DNA from: Alphaproteobacteria bacterium
GTDB taxonomy: Bacteria; Pseudomonadota; Alphaproteobacteria; MPNO01; UBA2964
Assembly (NCBI GenBank): GCA_012103315.1
Contig: WLWZ01000001.1
Span: forward strand, 620,001 to 684,000
DNA: 64,000 nucleotides
Direction of reading: 5' to 3'
Shown here in pieces: positions 28,168 to 36,806 of this stretch. Position 1 is the first letter of the stretch. Each line of letters begins with the position of its first letter. Both the position numbers and the translations under genes were made by a program. A model generated the notes under the pieces. It saw only the letters and a list, made by a program, of their open reading frames with translations, searched no databases and was not told where the DNA came from.

Positions 28168-28977
28168 GTGGATCAGAAATTACTCCTCGTGGGTTGTGGA
28201 AAGATGGGCGGCGCATTGTTGGCTGGATGGCTTGGTCGTGATGTTCCTAGCTCTAACATTATTGTGGTGGAACCGTACGGCGGTGACTCGCTACGCGAAC
28301 AGTTCGGGGTCTCAGTCGTCGAATCGTTACAAGATATCGTGCCTGATATTGTCCCTGATATTGTGGTGTTTGCCGTAAAACCCCAGGCGATGGACGACAT
28401 CGTTCCGCTCTATGCTAAGTTTGTTCGGCCCGAAACCATGTTTCTTTCAATTGCGGCAGGGAAACCGTCTTCTTACTTTGAGAATCTTCTTGCGGACGGT
28501 GCTGCAATTGTTCGCAGCATGCCCAATACCCCAGCTGCGGTCGGGCGGGGTATTACCGTCGCCTTTGGAAATGAGTTTGTCAGTGATGCGCAAAAAGCAG
28601 TTGCGACTAGCTTGCTAGAGGCCGTGGGCGAGGTAGGTTGGGTCGATGATGAAGGCCTTATAGACGGTGTTACGGCGGTGTCGGGCAGTGGTCCAGCCTA
28701 TATCTTTCTGATGATCGAATGTTTGGCCAAGGCTGGAGTTGAGGTAGGTCTCGATCCTGAGCTCGCAGAGCAATTGGCGCGTGCGACTGTTGCAGGTAGT
28801 GGCGAGTTGGCGCGGCAATCAGCCAATAGTGCATCAACACTACGAGAAAATGTGACTAGTCCAGGCGGGACGACGGCTGCGGCGTTAGAGGTCTTGATGG
28901 CGGATGATGGTTTGCAAGAATTGATGAACCGAGCGGTGGCAGCCGCGGAAGAACGATCCCGCGAATTGGCGAACTAA
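28168..28977 (+). CDS. proC: Pyrroline-5-carboxylate reductase
   Basis: This enzyme of about 269 residues reduces pyrroline-5-carboxylate to proline with NAD(P)H. It has the Rossmann start LLLVGCGKMGGALL, the VRSMPNTPAAVGRG segment and the C-terminal signature LRENVTSPGGTTAAALEVL. The GTG at 28168, seven nt after GGAG, is the best start; an ATG at 28153 is possible. A 12-nt unit coding for DIVP is repeated in tandem at 28333-28356, adding a short in-frame insertion near the NADP-binding region. It ends 14 nt from the converging sigma factor gene. Confidence 0.93.
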   Translation: MDQKLLLVGCGKMGGALLAGWLGRDVPSSNIIVVEPYGGDSLREQFGVSVVESLQDIVPDIVPDIVVFAVKPQAMDDIVPLYAKFVRPETMFLSIAAGKPSSYFENLLADGAAIVRSMPNTPAAVGRGITVAFGNEFVSDAQKAVATSLLEAVGEVGWVDDEGLIDGVTAVSGSGPAYIFLMIECLAKAGVEVGLDPELAEQLARATVAGSGELARQSANSASTLRENVTSPGGTTAAALEVLMADDGLQELMNRAVAAAEERSRELAN

Positions 28978-28991
28978 ACGAAGTGCAATAA

Positions 28992-29873
28992 TTAAGCAGT
29001 GCGTGTTGGGTTGCCGGAGAATGGATTGCCACCGGTGGCGCCAGCATGTTCGCGAAGGGGTTGAAGTAAACCTTTTAATTTGGCTAAGGCTCTTACTTCG
29101 ACTTGTCGCACTCGTTCTTTTGATAGGCCTAGTTCTGCGCCAAGGTCGGCCCTGCTCGGGATACGTTCTGCCAAGAACCTTCGACGGATAATGAGTGACT
29201 CGCGTGGCGGCAATGTTGAAAGAGCTGTAACCAATCTGTCACGCCAAAGGCGCCCGTCTTTTTTCTTAATCAAAGTGTCTTCGGGAGTTGGTCGTTCATC
29301 CACAACCTGATCAACGAGCGTCTCAGTGGTCTCACGGGCTGCTGGGGTGTCCAGTGACTGGTCAGTTCTCCGGATTCGCCGACCAAACTTCACGACATCT
29401 GCGACCGAAGTGTTAAACCGGGCAGCTAAACTGCGTGCTAATTCTTCTGGTAGAGAATCTTCCCAGGGACGTTCGGCCATCCGTCGTCTGATGTTGAAAA
29501 ATAGGGATTTCTGGGCAGCCGTCGTCCCAACTTTTACCAAGGACCGGGACCGAACAACGTAATCCTGAATGGCAGCGCGTATCCACCACATAGCATAGGT
29601 CGAGAGCCGGGTACCCTGTTCGGGGTTAAAACGCTTTAGCGCCTCCATTAATCCGACCGTGCCTTCTTGAATTAGATCGGTAAGCGGATGCCCGTGGCTC
29701 TTGTACCGTCGCGCGATATGGAGAACGAATCGAAGATGACTTGCGACTAATTCATGCGCCGCGCTGTTGTCGCCATTTTTCAATTTTTTCAACAATTCGC
29801 GCTCACGCGACCGACTTAATCGCGGTTGGCGCAGGATTATCTGCATCATACTTTGAAGAGCGGCACGTGGCAT
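28992..29873 (-). CDS. RpoH-like sigma-70 family factor (paralogue)
   Basis: This 293-residue sigma factor has region 2 (LRFVLHIARRYKSHGHPLTD, then LSTYAMWWIRAAIQDY), an RpoH-box-like segment QKSLFFNIRRRM and a region 4 helix-turn-helix with LSKERVRQVEVRAL. It resembles the second heat-shock sigma factor (RpoH2/RpoHII) of alphaproteobacteria, which often controls oxidative or photo-oxidative stress genes. A more canonical RpoH is encoded at 44694-45569. The N-terminus lacks the usual long region 1. It converges with proC and diverges from a TetR-type gene. Confidence 0.88.
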   Translation of the reverse strand: MPRAALQSMMQIILRQPRLSRSRERELLKKLKNGDNSAAHELVASHLRFVLHIARRYKSHGHPLTDLIQEGTVGLMEALKRFNPEQGTRLSTYAMWWIRAAIQDYVVRSRSLVKVGTTAAQKSLFFNIRRRMAERPWEDSLPEELARSLAARFNTSVADVVKFGRRIRRTDQSLDTPAARETTETLVDQVVDERPTPEDTLIKKKDGRLWRDRLVTALSTLPPRESLIIRRRFLAERIPSRADLGAELGLSKERVRQVEVRALAKLKGLLQPLREHAGATGGNPFSGNPTRTA

Positions 29874-30021
29874 AGTGACGTCATTTCGGCTTCGAGAGTT
29901 TTAAAGTCGCATAGCGAGCGCGTCGATTCAATCGAATCCGTGTTTTTTTAGACCGATGTAGAATACTTGGAAGTCCCATTCTAACAGCCTAAGATGAGCA
30001 CATAACAGGATCATAGCGACC

Positions 30022-30633
30022 ATGGCAAAACGACCCAGCAATATACGTCGTAAAATTATCGATGCTGCTTTGATCTGTGCAGCGGGTACACCCTGGCGCG
30101 ATGTTTCCCTGGCAACACTTGCGGATGGCGCTGGTATTTCGTTGAGTGAGCTGCATGGTCAGTTTTCTTCCAAGATAGCTGTTGTTGCTGCGATCATGGA
30201 GCAAACCACAAGTGCTGTCGTAGGTGGAGCTGACCCTTCTGCGGGAGAGGAACCCGCGCATGACCGATTGCTCGATGCAATATTACGGCGTTTCGATGCT
30301 TTAGAGGCAAACAAGGCGGCAATCACGTCTATTCTGAAGGATATGCCTTTCGATCCGGTGAAGGTCTTATGCCTGGCACCGAGTTTTATGAGGTCAATGG
30401 CATGGACCCTAGAATCCGCTGGCATTAGCTCTTCTGGAATTGCCGGGAGATTACGTACAAAGGGGCTAGCAGCTATATATCTCGGAGCGCTGAGCGTTTG
30501 GATACGTGACGAAGACCCTGATTTAGCAAAGACGATGGCTTTCCTGGATCGTCGGCTCAAACAAGCTGTTCAGATTGCAGCTGTTCTGCCATTTGGCCTT
30601 GTAGAACACTCGACAAAGAAGCAAGCAGATTAG
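30022..30633 (+). CDS. TetR/AcrR-type regulator, COQ9-like
   Basis: This 203-residue protein begins with a TetR helix-turn-helix (RRKIIDAALICAAGTPWRDV, then ADGAGISLSELHGQF at about residues 34-48). The C-terminal half contains AIYLGALSVWIRDEDPDLAKT, which resembles the COQ9-like lipid-binding C-domain rather than a classic ligand pocket. It may regulate its own region or act in ubiquinone-related lipid binding. The SGNH hydrolase gene follows 60 nt downstream on the same strand. The regulator call is secure; its target is not known. Confidence 0.8.
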   Translation: MAKRPSNIRRKIIDAALICAAGTPWRDVSLATLADGAGISLSELHGQFSSKIAVVAAIMEQTTSAVVGGADPSAGEEPAHDRLLDAILRRFDALEANKAAITSILKDMPFDPVKVLCLAPSFMRSMAWTLESAGISSSGIAGRLRTKGLAAIYLGALSVWIRDEDPDLAKTMAFLDRRLKQAVQIAAVLPFGLVEHSTKKQAD

Positions 30634-30693
30634 TCCTGCGTTGTGCTTTAACAGTTGGGTTAAACAACGGAATTTGAATCGGTATTCCTGTAA

Positions 30694-31770
30694 ATGAAAA
30701 AGATAGCGGGCTGGAATTTAGCTCTACTGTTTTCGGGGCTGCTTATTATCGAATTGACGTTTGGTTCCTGGCTTTCGGGCGGTGGCCTGGGGGCCGTCCA
30801 TGTGCCACGCGATCTTGTCTTACAGCACGACGCCAAGGGTATCCGTTCAGGAGGTGGCGTCGTTCGATATAGCCGCGACCGTTGGGGACTGCGCGGGAGC
30901 CATAAAAACCCATCGGAAATTAATATTCTTACTATTGGCGGTAGTACGACGGATGAATTCTATAGCGATGATGCCGAGACCTGGAGTGCTCGACTGCAAC
31001 AAAAATTTGTTCAAGCAGGATTTCCGGCGATCATCGGTAATGCGGGTGTTAACGGTCATTCCTCGGTCGGTCATATTTTGAGTCTGGAATCCTGGCTTAG
31101 TCGGATTCCAAATTTAAAACCTAAATTTATTCTGTTCTATTTGGGCATCAATGATGTCGCACTACCTGCTCGTGCTGAGCAAGACGCAATTGTGGCGATT
31201 GGGTCGTGGGCCCGCATTCGCCGCTATATAATCAACAATAGTATTTTTATTCGATTGACCAGACTTATCCGCGGTTCATTTAGGGCGAAACAGTTGCGAA
31301 TTGCCTATGAAAACGCACCGCCCAAACTTGTGTGGCAGGGTAACAGTCCTGAAATCGATGGGGCCCTCTATCGTAAAGTAGTGTCGACATATGGTGATCG
31401 AGTACGACGCCTTTTCGAGTTGACGACTAGAATGGATGCTCTGCCGGTTTTTATTTCGCAACGTCGTGGTGACGCTTTCTTCCGGAACGGGGTTTTGTTT
31501 GCGAGCAGCAGTGATGCTGCGAAAAACCATCAAATTCAGAAATTATATAATCAGGAAATGCTGCGAACCTGCCAGGCTGTAAAGGCGATTTGCATCGATC
31601 TCGCGAACCAAATCAATTTATCGGAGGCAGACTTCTTTGACCGGATACATACGACTCCGGATGGTTCGGATAAAATAGCCGCATTTTTGTTCGAAAAGCT
31701 TCAACGGATCGTACGTAAACAATTGTTACATGGGCAGGCGAATACGGATTCTGGCACCGCCAAGCGGTGA
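30694..31770 (+). CDS. Membrane-anchored SGNH/GDSL-type hydrolase
   Basis: This 358-residue protein has an N-terminal membrane segment (about 7-25) and then SGNH blocks: IGGSTTDEF with the nucleophilic serine, YLGINDVALPA with the oxyanion asparagine, and DRIHTTPDGSDKIA with the catalytic Asp/His. The domain should face the periplasm and cleave or transfer an acyl or acetyl ester, possibly on a polysaccharide. No polysaccharide genes are nearby. Its 3' end overlaps the end of the converging histidine kinase gene by 45 nt. Confidence 0.83.
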   Translation: MKKIAGWNLALLFSGLLIIELTFGSWLSGGGLGAVHVPRDLVLQHDAKGIRSGGGVVRYSRDRWGLRGSHKNPSEINILTIGGSTTDEFYSDDAETWSARLQQKFVQAGFPAIIGNAGVNGHSSVGHILSLESWLSRIPNLKPKFILFYLGINDVALPARAEQDAIVAIGSWARIRRYIINNSIFIRLTRLIRGSFRAKQLRIAYENAPPKLVWQGNSPEIDGALYRKVVSTYGDRVRRLFELTTRMDALPVFISQRRGDAFFRNGVLFASSSDAAKNHQIQKLYNQEMLRTCQAVKAICIDLANQINLSEADFFDRIHTTPDGSDKIAAFLFEKLQRIVRKQLLHGQANTDSGTAKR

Positions 31771-33039
31771 TTCTTCAATTGTCAGGTCACCGCCATGCGC
31801 CCGCACAACATCCCGTGCAATCGTTAGGCCGAGACCGCTTCCACCAGTATCTGGACTGCGGGCGCTATCGAGCCGATAAAATGGCTTAAAAACATCCTCG
31901 CGTTCTTCCATTGGAATGCCCGGCCCGTCGTCATCGACGGTGATTTGGACTGCGCCCGTAATTTCCGTTACCTCTACCGCGACGTTACCACCGTACAGTA
32001 TGGCATTGTTAACCAGATTGGTGACTGCACGTTTGAAGCCGTTTGGTTTTAACGGAATGAATATCCTATCTTTGGATGCCAATGAAACGGGGGTGTCGTT
32101 AATTCGGGCCCCATTGACGATATCGCGGAGAATTGCGGACACATTGGTTGTCGCAACCTGTTCGGCGCTTTCTCCACGGGCGAAGGCAAGATATTCCTCC
32201 ACCATCTTTTCCATCTCTTCAACGGCGGAGCGTAAGTCCGCAATTTCGGGTGAATCACCAACCATGGCGAGTTGGAGCTTCATGCGGGTGAGGGGGGTCC
32301 GCAAATCGTGAGAAATGCCGGCGAGCATTTCGGTGCGCTGATTTATAGTGCGTTGGATACGTTCGCGCATGAGATTGAAAGCGGCAGCCGCTTGACGGAT
32401 TTCTGTTGAGCCTTCGGGCTTGAAATCTGAATCATCTCGACCTTTGCCAAAATTGTCGACCGCAGCGGCCAGACGGCGGATCGGCCGGACCTGATTGCGC
32501 ATAAATATGGTGGCGATAGCAAAAAGTAGGAGGGATGTGCCGACCATCCACATCACAAATATATACGTCGTTGAGCTAAATAATCTTTCCCGGTCGACAA
32601 CTATATCCATAACGCCGTCGGGCAATTGGACCTGTATACGCACCTCCCTTTCATGGCTGAAGGTATCCATGTGAAATGGACGCCGCACGCGTTCGCGTAA
32701 CGCGTTGCCCAGCAGCTTGTCGAGGGTAGATGTACCGGTAGTTCTCGGGGAATTCGGTAGAATGTCGTCCTTTCGAACATTTATCCGCAGACCCAGGTTT
32801 GCGCCTGCCGAATAGAAAACCCAACTCTGATTTTCCTCGCCGGGGAAGTTTCTGCGATTGTCGATAACGCTCGATATCTCACCAGCGACAGCTGATGCCA
32901 ACCGCCGTGTAACCGTATTCCAGTGTCGGTCATAGAAGACCCATGTGGAAACAACTTGTAACAGAACGAGTGGTGTCACGATGATCATGACGGATCGTCC
33001 AAATAACGTACGGGGCAGAAACTGTTTTATGGAAAACAT
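31726..33039 (-). CDS. EnvZ-type sensor histidine kinase
   Basis: This 437-residue kinase has membrane segments at about 15-35 and 158-180 enclosing a periplasmic sensor of about 120 residues. A HAMP domain follows, then the phospho-acceptor histidine H244 in AGISHDLRTPL, and an ATPase domain with NLVNNAILYG, DDGPGIP and GSGLGLTIA. Together with the OmpR-type regulator 12 nt upstream, it forms a two-component system. EnvZ-like kinases of this form in alphaproteobacteria often affect envelope or acid responses; the signal is unknown. Confidence 0.92.
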   Translation of the reverse strand: MFSIKQFLPRTLFGRSVMIIVTPLVLLQVVSTWVFYDRHWNTVTRRLASAVAGEISSVIDNRRNFPGEENQSWVFYSAGANLGLRINVRKDDILPNSPRTTGTSTLDKLLGNALRERVRRPFHMDTFSHEREVRIQVQLPDGVMDIVVDRERLFSSTTYIFVMWMVGTSLLLFAIATIFMRNQVRPIRRLAAAVDNFGKGRDDSDFKPEGSTEIRQAAAAFNLMRERIQRTINQRTEMLAGISHDLRTPLTRMKLQLAMVGDSPEIADLRSAVEEMEKMVEEYLAFARGESAEQVATTNVSAILRDIVNGARINDTPVSLASKDRIFIPLKPNGFKRAVTNLVNNAILYGGNVAVEVTEITGAVQITVDDDGPGIPMEEREDVFKPFYRLDSARSPDTGGSGLGLTIARDVVRAHGGDLTIEESPLGGARIRIRLPM

Positions 33040-33051
33040 GGGATCAAACCT

Positions 33052-33738
33052 TTAGTCCGGTCGCAGTACGTAGCCGTGTCCGCGTATCGTTTGAAGATAG
33101 CGAGGATTACGGGGGTCGGGTTCGATTTTTCTGCGTAGTCTGGTTACCTGTACATCAACGGTTCTCACACCACCGCTTATCTTGCAGTCTTCGATGAGAG
33201 TTTCACGACTTACCGGTGTCCCTAATTGTTCGGCGAGGCTATGAAGCAGGCTAGCCTCCATTTCGGTCAAATGAATACGTTGATCATCCTGCCACAATTC
33301 TCTTCTTTCTCTTTCATATAGACAGGCGCCAAATTGGACCTTTGATTCAGGTTCCGCAGGGTCAGCAATGGTAATCCGTCTGAGGATGGTTGTGATCCGT
33401 AAAAGGAGTTCCTGCGGGTCGAAGGGTTTCGATAGATAATCATCGACGCCGCGTTCAAGACCCGCGATGCGGTCCTGGACTTCGCCGCGCGCGGTAAGCA
33501 TTAAGATGGGTACATCGTTTCGGGGGCGGAGCCACTCGGTGAAGGCCAAACCATCTTCTACGGGCATCATTACGTCGAGTACAATCAAATCAAATGTCAG
33601 CCCTGCAAGAAGTTTCCGGGCCTCTGCAGCACTCGATGCGGATGAGACCGCAAATCCGTTCTCACTGAGATAGCGTTGTAACAGGTCACGCAATCGCGTG
33701 TCATCGTCTACGACCAATATGTGCGGTGATTCAGACAA
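33052..33738 (-). CDS. OmpR-type response regulator
   Basis: This 228-residue regulator has a receiver domain with the acidic cluster VVDDDTRL, phospho-acceptor D55 in LIVLDVMMP, T82 and K104 in YLSKPF. A winged-helix DNA-binding domain follows, with the VRTVDVQVTRLRRKIEPDP signature of the OmpR/PhoB class. It is the first gene of the leftward pair with the histidine kinase and is divergent from serC, with a 279-nt region between them that must hold both promoters. Confidence 0.93.
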   Translation of the reverse strand: MSESPHILVVDDDTRLRDLLQRYLSENGFAVSSASSAAEARKLLAGLTFDLIVLDVMMPVEDGLAFTEWLRPRNDVPILMLTARGEVQDRIAGLERGVDDYLSKPFDPQELLLRITTILRRITIADPAEPESKVQFGACLYERERRELWQDDQRIHLTEMEASLLHSLAEQLGTPVSRETLIEDCKISGGVRTVDVQVTRLRRKIEPDPRNPRYLQTIRGHGYVLRPD

Positions 33739-33963
33739 TTTCTTCTTACTCTATCGAAATTTCGTTCTTATCTAGAGGCAGTAAATTGTTTCAGCCGCCC
33801 TACATTTTCAACCAGCATACCCAAAAATACGTTCAAGGGGGAAAGATCGTTCGCCGGTAAATCTTCCAACGATGTCGTTAGCTTTTGAAGATTGAGCGCC
33901 TAGATGCGACATAATCGCCGGCCATCATTCTTGCATTGCCTCCTGCGCGGTATCTCATTAAAA

Positions 33964-34017
33964 GGACGGTGGGCTACGACCCCCCAACGGGTTGCGCCTC
34001 TTCTGTGAGGGAGAGTT
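33964..34017 (+). promoter_or_regulatory. Structured leader of serC (serC-motif candidate)
   Basis: Two hairpins lie immediately before serC. In the first, CGACCC (33977-33982) pairs with GGGTTG (33989-33994), extended by GGC/GCC across a small internal loop. In the second, CCTC (33997-34000) pairs with GAGG (34007-34010), which is the first half of the serC ribosome-binding site GAGGGAGAG. The layout agrees with the conserved alphaproteobacterial serC RNA motif as I remember it, and it implies control at translation start. The ligand, if any, cannot be told from the sequence. Confidence 0.6.
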
Positions 34018-35202
34018 ATGATGACGAATGAAAGCTTCGCGCGTCCTGCGCGGCTACCAAGTAATCCATGTTTTTCTTCTGGCCCCTGCGCTAAACGTCC
34101 CGGTTGGGACGCGTCGGCACTCGGAAATTCACTTGTTGGCAGATCTCATCGATCTCGTCCTGGCAAGGAGCGTCTCGGCGAAGTGCTGTCGCGCTCGCGC
34201 GAGATATTGGGCCTTCCCGATGATTATCGAATAGGTATTGTCCCCGCATCTGATACAGGCGCGGTTGAGATGGCATTGTGGTCGCTTCTTGGCGAACGCG
34301 GTGTTGATGTTCTTGCCTGGGAGAGTTTTGGCTCCGGCTGGGTAACCGACGTGACCAAACAGCTCAGGATAGAGGATGTTCGCATCATTGAAGCGCCATA
34401 CGGTGAGTTGCCTGATCTAGGGCAGGCCGATTGGTCTCGAGATGTTGTCTTCACCTGGAACGGTACGACATCCGGCGTAAAAGTGCCGAATGCGGGTTGG
34501 ATTGCTCCAGATCGGGATGGCCTCGCTATTTGCGATGCAACGTCGGCCGCTTTTGCGATGCCACTACCGTGGGAAAAACTCGATGTTGTTACCTATTCCT
34601 GGCAGAAAGTCATGGGTGGTGAAGCCCAGCATGGAGTTCTGGTTTTAAGCCCGCGCGCCGTGGAACGCCTTGAATCATATGTTCCGGCATGGCCGTTGCC
34701 GAAAATTTTTCGGCTGACGTCTGGTGGAAAACTCATTGAAGGTATCTTCCGCGGCGAGACCATCAACACACCGTCAATGGTTTGTGTGGAGGACGCACTT
34801 GATGGATTGAAGTGGGCGGAATCGATTGGCGGTGCAGAGGCTCTTATCAGTCGGTCGGACAGCAATTTAAACGCGATTGCGCGTTGGGTGGATAACACCG
34901 AATGGGCAGAGTTTCTTGCGGTTAAAGCAGAGATCAGGTCGAACACATCGGTTTGTCTGAGTATTGTTGATCCCTGGTTCCTTGGTTTACCTGCAGATGT
35001 TCAGGCAAGTGTGCCAAAGAAGATCGATGCCATTCTTGAAAAAGAAAATGTTGCCTATGACATCAACGGCTATCGCGATGCGCCACCTGGATTACGCATC
35101 TGGGCGGGGGCGACCATTGAAACCCAAGATTTAACAGATTTGTTCCCGTGGCTTGATTGGGCCTTTGCGTCGGTGAAAGCCGAACTTACGGAAGCGGAGT
35201 AA
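34018..35202 (+). CDS. serC: Phosphoserine aminotransferase
   Basis: This 394-residue PLP enzyme makes phosphoserine from phosphohydroxypyruvate and glutamate. It has [15 protein letters not shown] at the N-terminus, the ligand region [13 protein letters not shown], and the PLP lysine in SWQKVMGGE. This is the alphaproteobacterial/actinobacterial branch rather than the E. coli type. ATG codons at 34018 and 34021 are both possible. serA begins 5 nt after the stop, so the pair is an operon preceded by a structured leader. Confidence 0.94.
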   Translation: MMTNESFARPARLPSNPCFSSGPCAKRPGWDASALGNSLVGRSHRSRPGKERLGEVLSRSREILGLPDDYRIGIVPASDTGAVEMALWSLLGERGVDVLAWESFGSGWVTDVTKQLRIEDVRIIEAPYGELPDLGQADWSRDVVFTWNGTTSGVKVPNAGWIAPDRDGLAICDATSAAFAMPLPWEKLDVVTYSWQKVMGGEAQHGVLVLSPRAVERLESYVPAWPLPKIFRLTSGGKLIEGIFRGETINTPSMVCVEDALDGLKWAESIGGAEALISRSDSNLNAIARWVDNTEWAEFLAVKAEIRSNTSVCLSIVDPWFLGLPADVQASVPKKIDAILEKENVAYDINGYRDAPPGLRIWAGATIETQDLTDLFPWLDWAFASVKAELTEAE

Positions 35203-35207
35203 GAAGA

Positions 35208-36806
35208 ATGCCAAAAGTATTAATATCTGACAGCTTGAGCCCCCGCGCGGTTGAGATTTTCAAGAACCGGGGACTAGAGGTCGACTTTAAGACCGGGATG
35301 TCGCCCGAAGAACTCCTTGCGTGCATCGGTGAGTATGATGGCTTAGCTGTGCGGTCTGCGACCAAAGTAACGCCGGATGTCCTGAAAGCAGCGACAAACC
35401 TAAAGGTTGTCGGGCGGGCCGGCATTGGTGTCGACAACATCGATATCGATGCATCTTCGGCCAATGGCGTCATCGTCATGAACACGCCATTCGGTAACGC
35501 GATTACCACGGCAGAACACGCGATTGCGATGATGTTTGCTTTGGCGCGACAAATTCCGTCTGCAAACCAGACTACTCAGGCCGGGCAATGGGAAAAGTCC
35601 CGTTATATGGGAACCGAACTCACCGGTAAAACTCTCGGTATCATTGGTTGCGGTAATATTGGTTCCCGGGTCGCAGAACGCGCTCTTGGCCTGAAAATGC
35701 GCGTCGTCGCTTATGATCCGTTTTTAACTGCTGATCGTGCGCAGGACCTTGGCGTAGAAAAGGTCGAACTTGATGAATTATTTCCGCGTGCTGACGTTAT
35801 CACGCTGCATACACCGCTGACAGATGCGACACGTGACGTGCTCAATAAGGATGCCTTTGATAAGATGAAAGATGGCATTTTGATCATTAACTGCGCCCGT
35901 GGTGAATTGGTTGTAGAAGCAGATATTAAGGCTGCGCTCGAGTCGGGTCGGGTTGGCGGTTTTGCCGTGGATGTGTTTCCTACGGAGCCTCCGGAGAATT
36001 ACAGCCTGTTTGGCATGGACAACGTTGTGGCAACACCTCATTTGGGTGCGGCAACTGCTGAGGCACAAGAGAACGTGGCGCTACAGGTCGCTGAACAAAT
36101 GTCTGACTATTTGATCAGTGGAGCGGTCGTAAATGCTATCAATATGGCCTCCGTGTCGGCAGAAGATGCCCCGAAACTAAAGCCCTATATGCAGCTCGCA
36201 GAACTTTTGGGGGGCTTTGCTGGGCAGGTAATTAAAACAGGCCTGCAATCCATCACGATCGAATATGAAGGGCATGCTGCGGGGTTGAATACAAAGCCGC
36301 TGACGGCATGCGCATTAAAGGGTGTCATGGCGCCGGCTATGGAATCAGTGAACATGGTGAATGCGCCGGTCATCGCTAGAGATCGCGATATCGGAGTTTC
36401 TATCGTCAATCACGAACGGGAATGCGAGTATCAATCTCTTGTCCGTCTAACAGTGACAACAGAAGAGCGCCAGCTTTCTGTTGCCGGCACGCTTATCGGT
36501 GGAGACAAGCCTAGAATTGTCGATATCGGTGGCGTCCCTATGGAAGCATCCCTTGGTCGCCAGATGGTCTATACAGTCAATAACGACATGCCTGGTATTA
36601 TCGGTGCTTTTGGCTCGGTAATGGGTGATGAAGGCGTCAATATAGCTAATTTTATTCTCGGTCGGACAAAGCCAGGCGGTGACGCAGTTGCATTGCTTGA
36701 ACTTGATCATGAGATTGGCGAGGACCTGATGGAGAAAATCCGGGCTGTGCCTCATGTGCTTGAAGCAACGCAGTTGAACTTCCCGTCTATTGAATCAGGC
36801 AGCTAG
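35208..36806 (+). CDS. serA: D-3-phosphoglycerate dehydrogenase
   Basis: This 532-residue enzyme catalyses the first step of serine synthesis. It has a catalytic/NAD domain with GKTLGIIGCGNIGSRVAERA and the HLGAATAEAQENVA region, a serine-binding intervening domain, and a C-terminal ACT domain (from about residue 450, with NNDMPGIIGAFGSVMG) for feedback control. The ATG at 35208 follows AAGAAG and gives the normal type I length. Its last 4 nt overlap, tail to tail, the end of the carbonic-anhydrase-like gene. Confidence 0.96.
   Translation: MPKVLISDSLSPRAVEIFKNRGLEVDFKTGMSPEELLACIGEYDGLAVRSATKVTPDVLKAATNLKVVGRAGIGVDNIDIDASSANGVIVMNTPFGNAITTAEHAIAMMFALARQIPSANQTTQAGQWEKSRYMGTELTGKTLGIIGCGNIGSRVAERALGLKMRVVAYDPFLTADRAQDLGVEKVELDELFPRADVITLHTPLTDATRDVLNKDAFDKMKDGILIINCARGELVVEADIKAALESGRVGGFAVDVFPTEPPENYSLFGMDNVVATPHLGAATAEAQENVALQVAEQMSDYLISGAVVNAINMASVSAEDAPKLKPYMQLAELLGGFAGQVIKTGLQSITIEYEGHAAGLNTKPLTACALKGVMAPAMESVNMVNAPVIARDRDIGVSIVNHERECEYQSLVRLTVTTEERQLSVAGTLIGGDKPRIVDIGGVPMEASLGRQMVYTVNNDMPGIIGAFGSVMGDEGVNIANFILGRTKPGGDAVALLELDHEIGEDLMEKIRAVPHVLEATQLNFPSIESGS

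Noticed and set aside
31916..32311. A 131-codon plus-strand frame opposite the histidine kinase.
   Set aside because: It is antisense to conserved kinase motifs and has no features of its own.
34018..36806. Second serA-type gene as a sign of duplication with the hydroxyacid dehydrogenase at 62912-64000.
   Set aside because: The latter lacks the ACT domain and belongs to a different branch of the family, so recent duplication is not supported.
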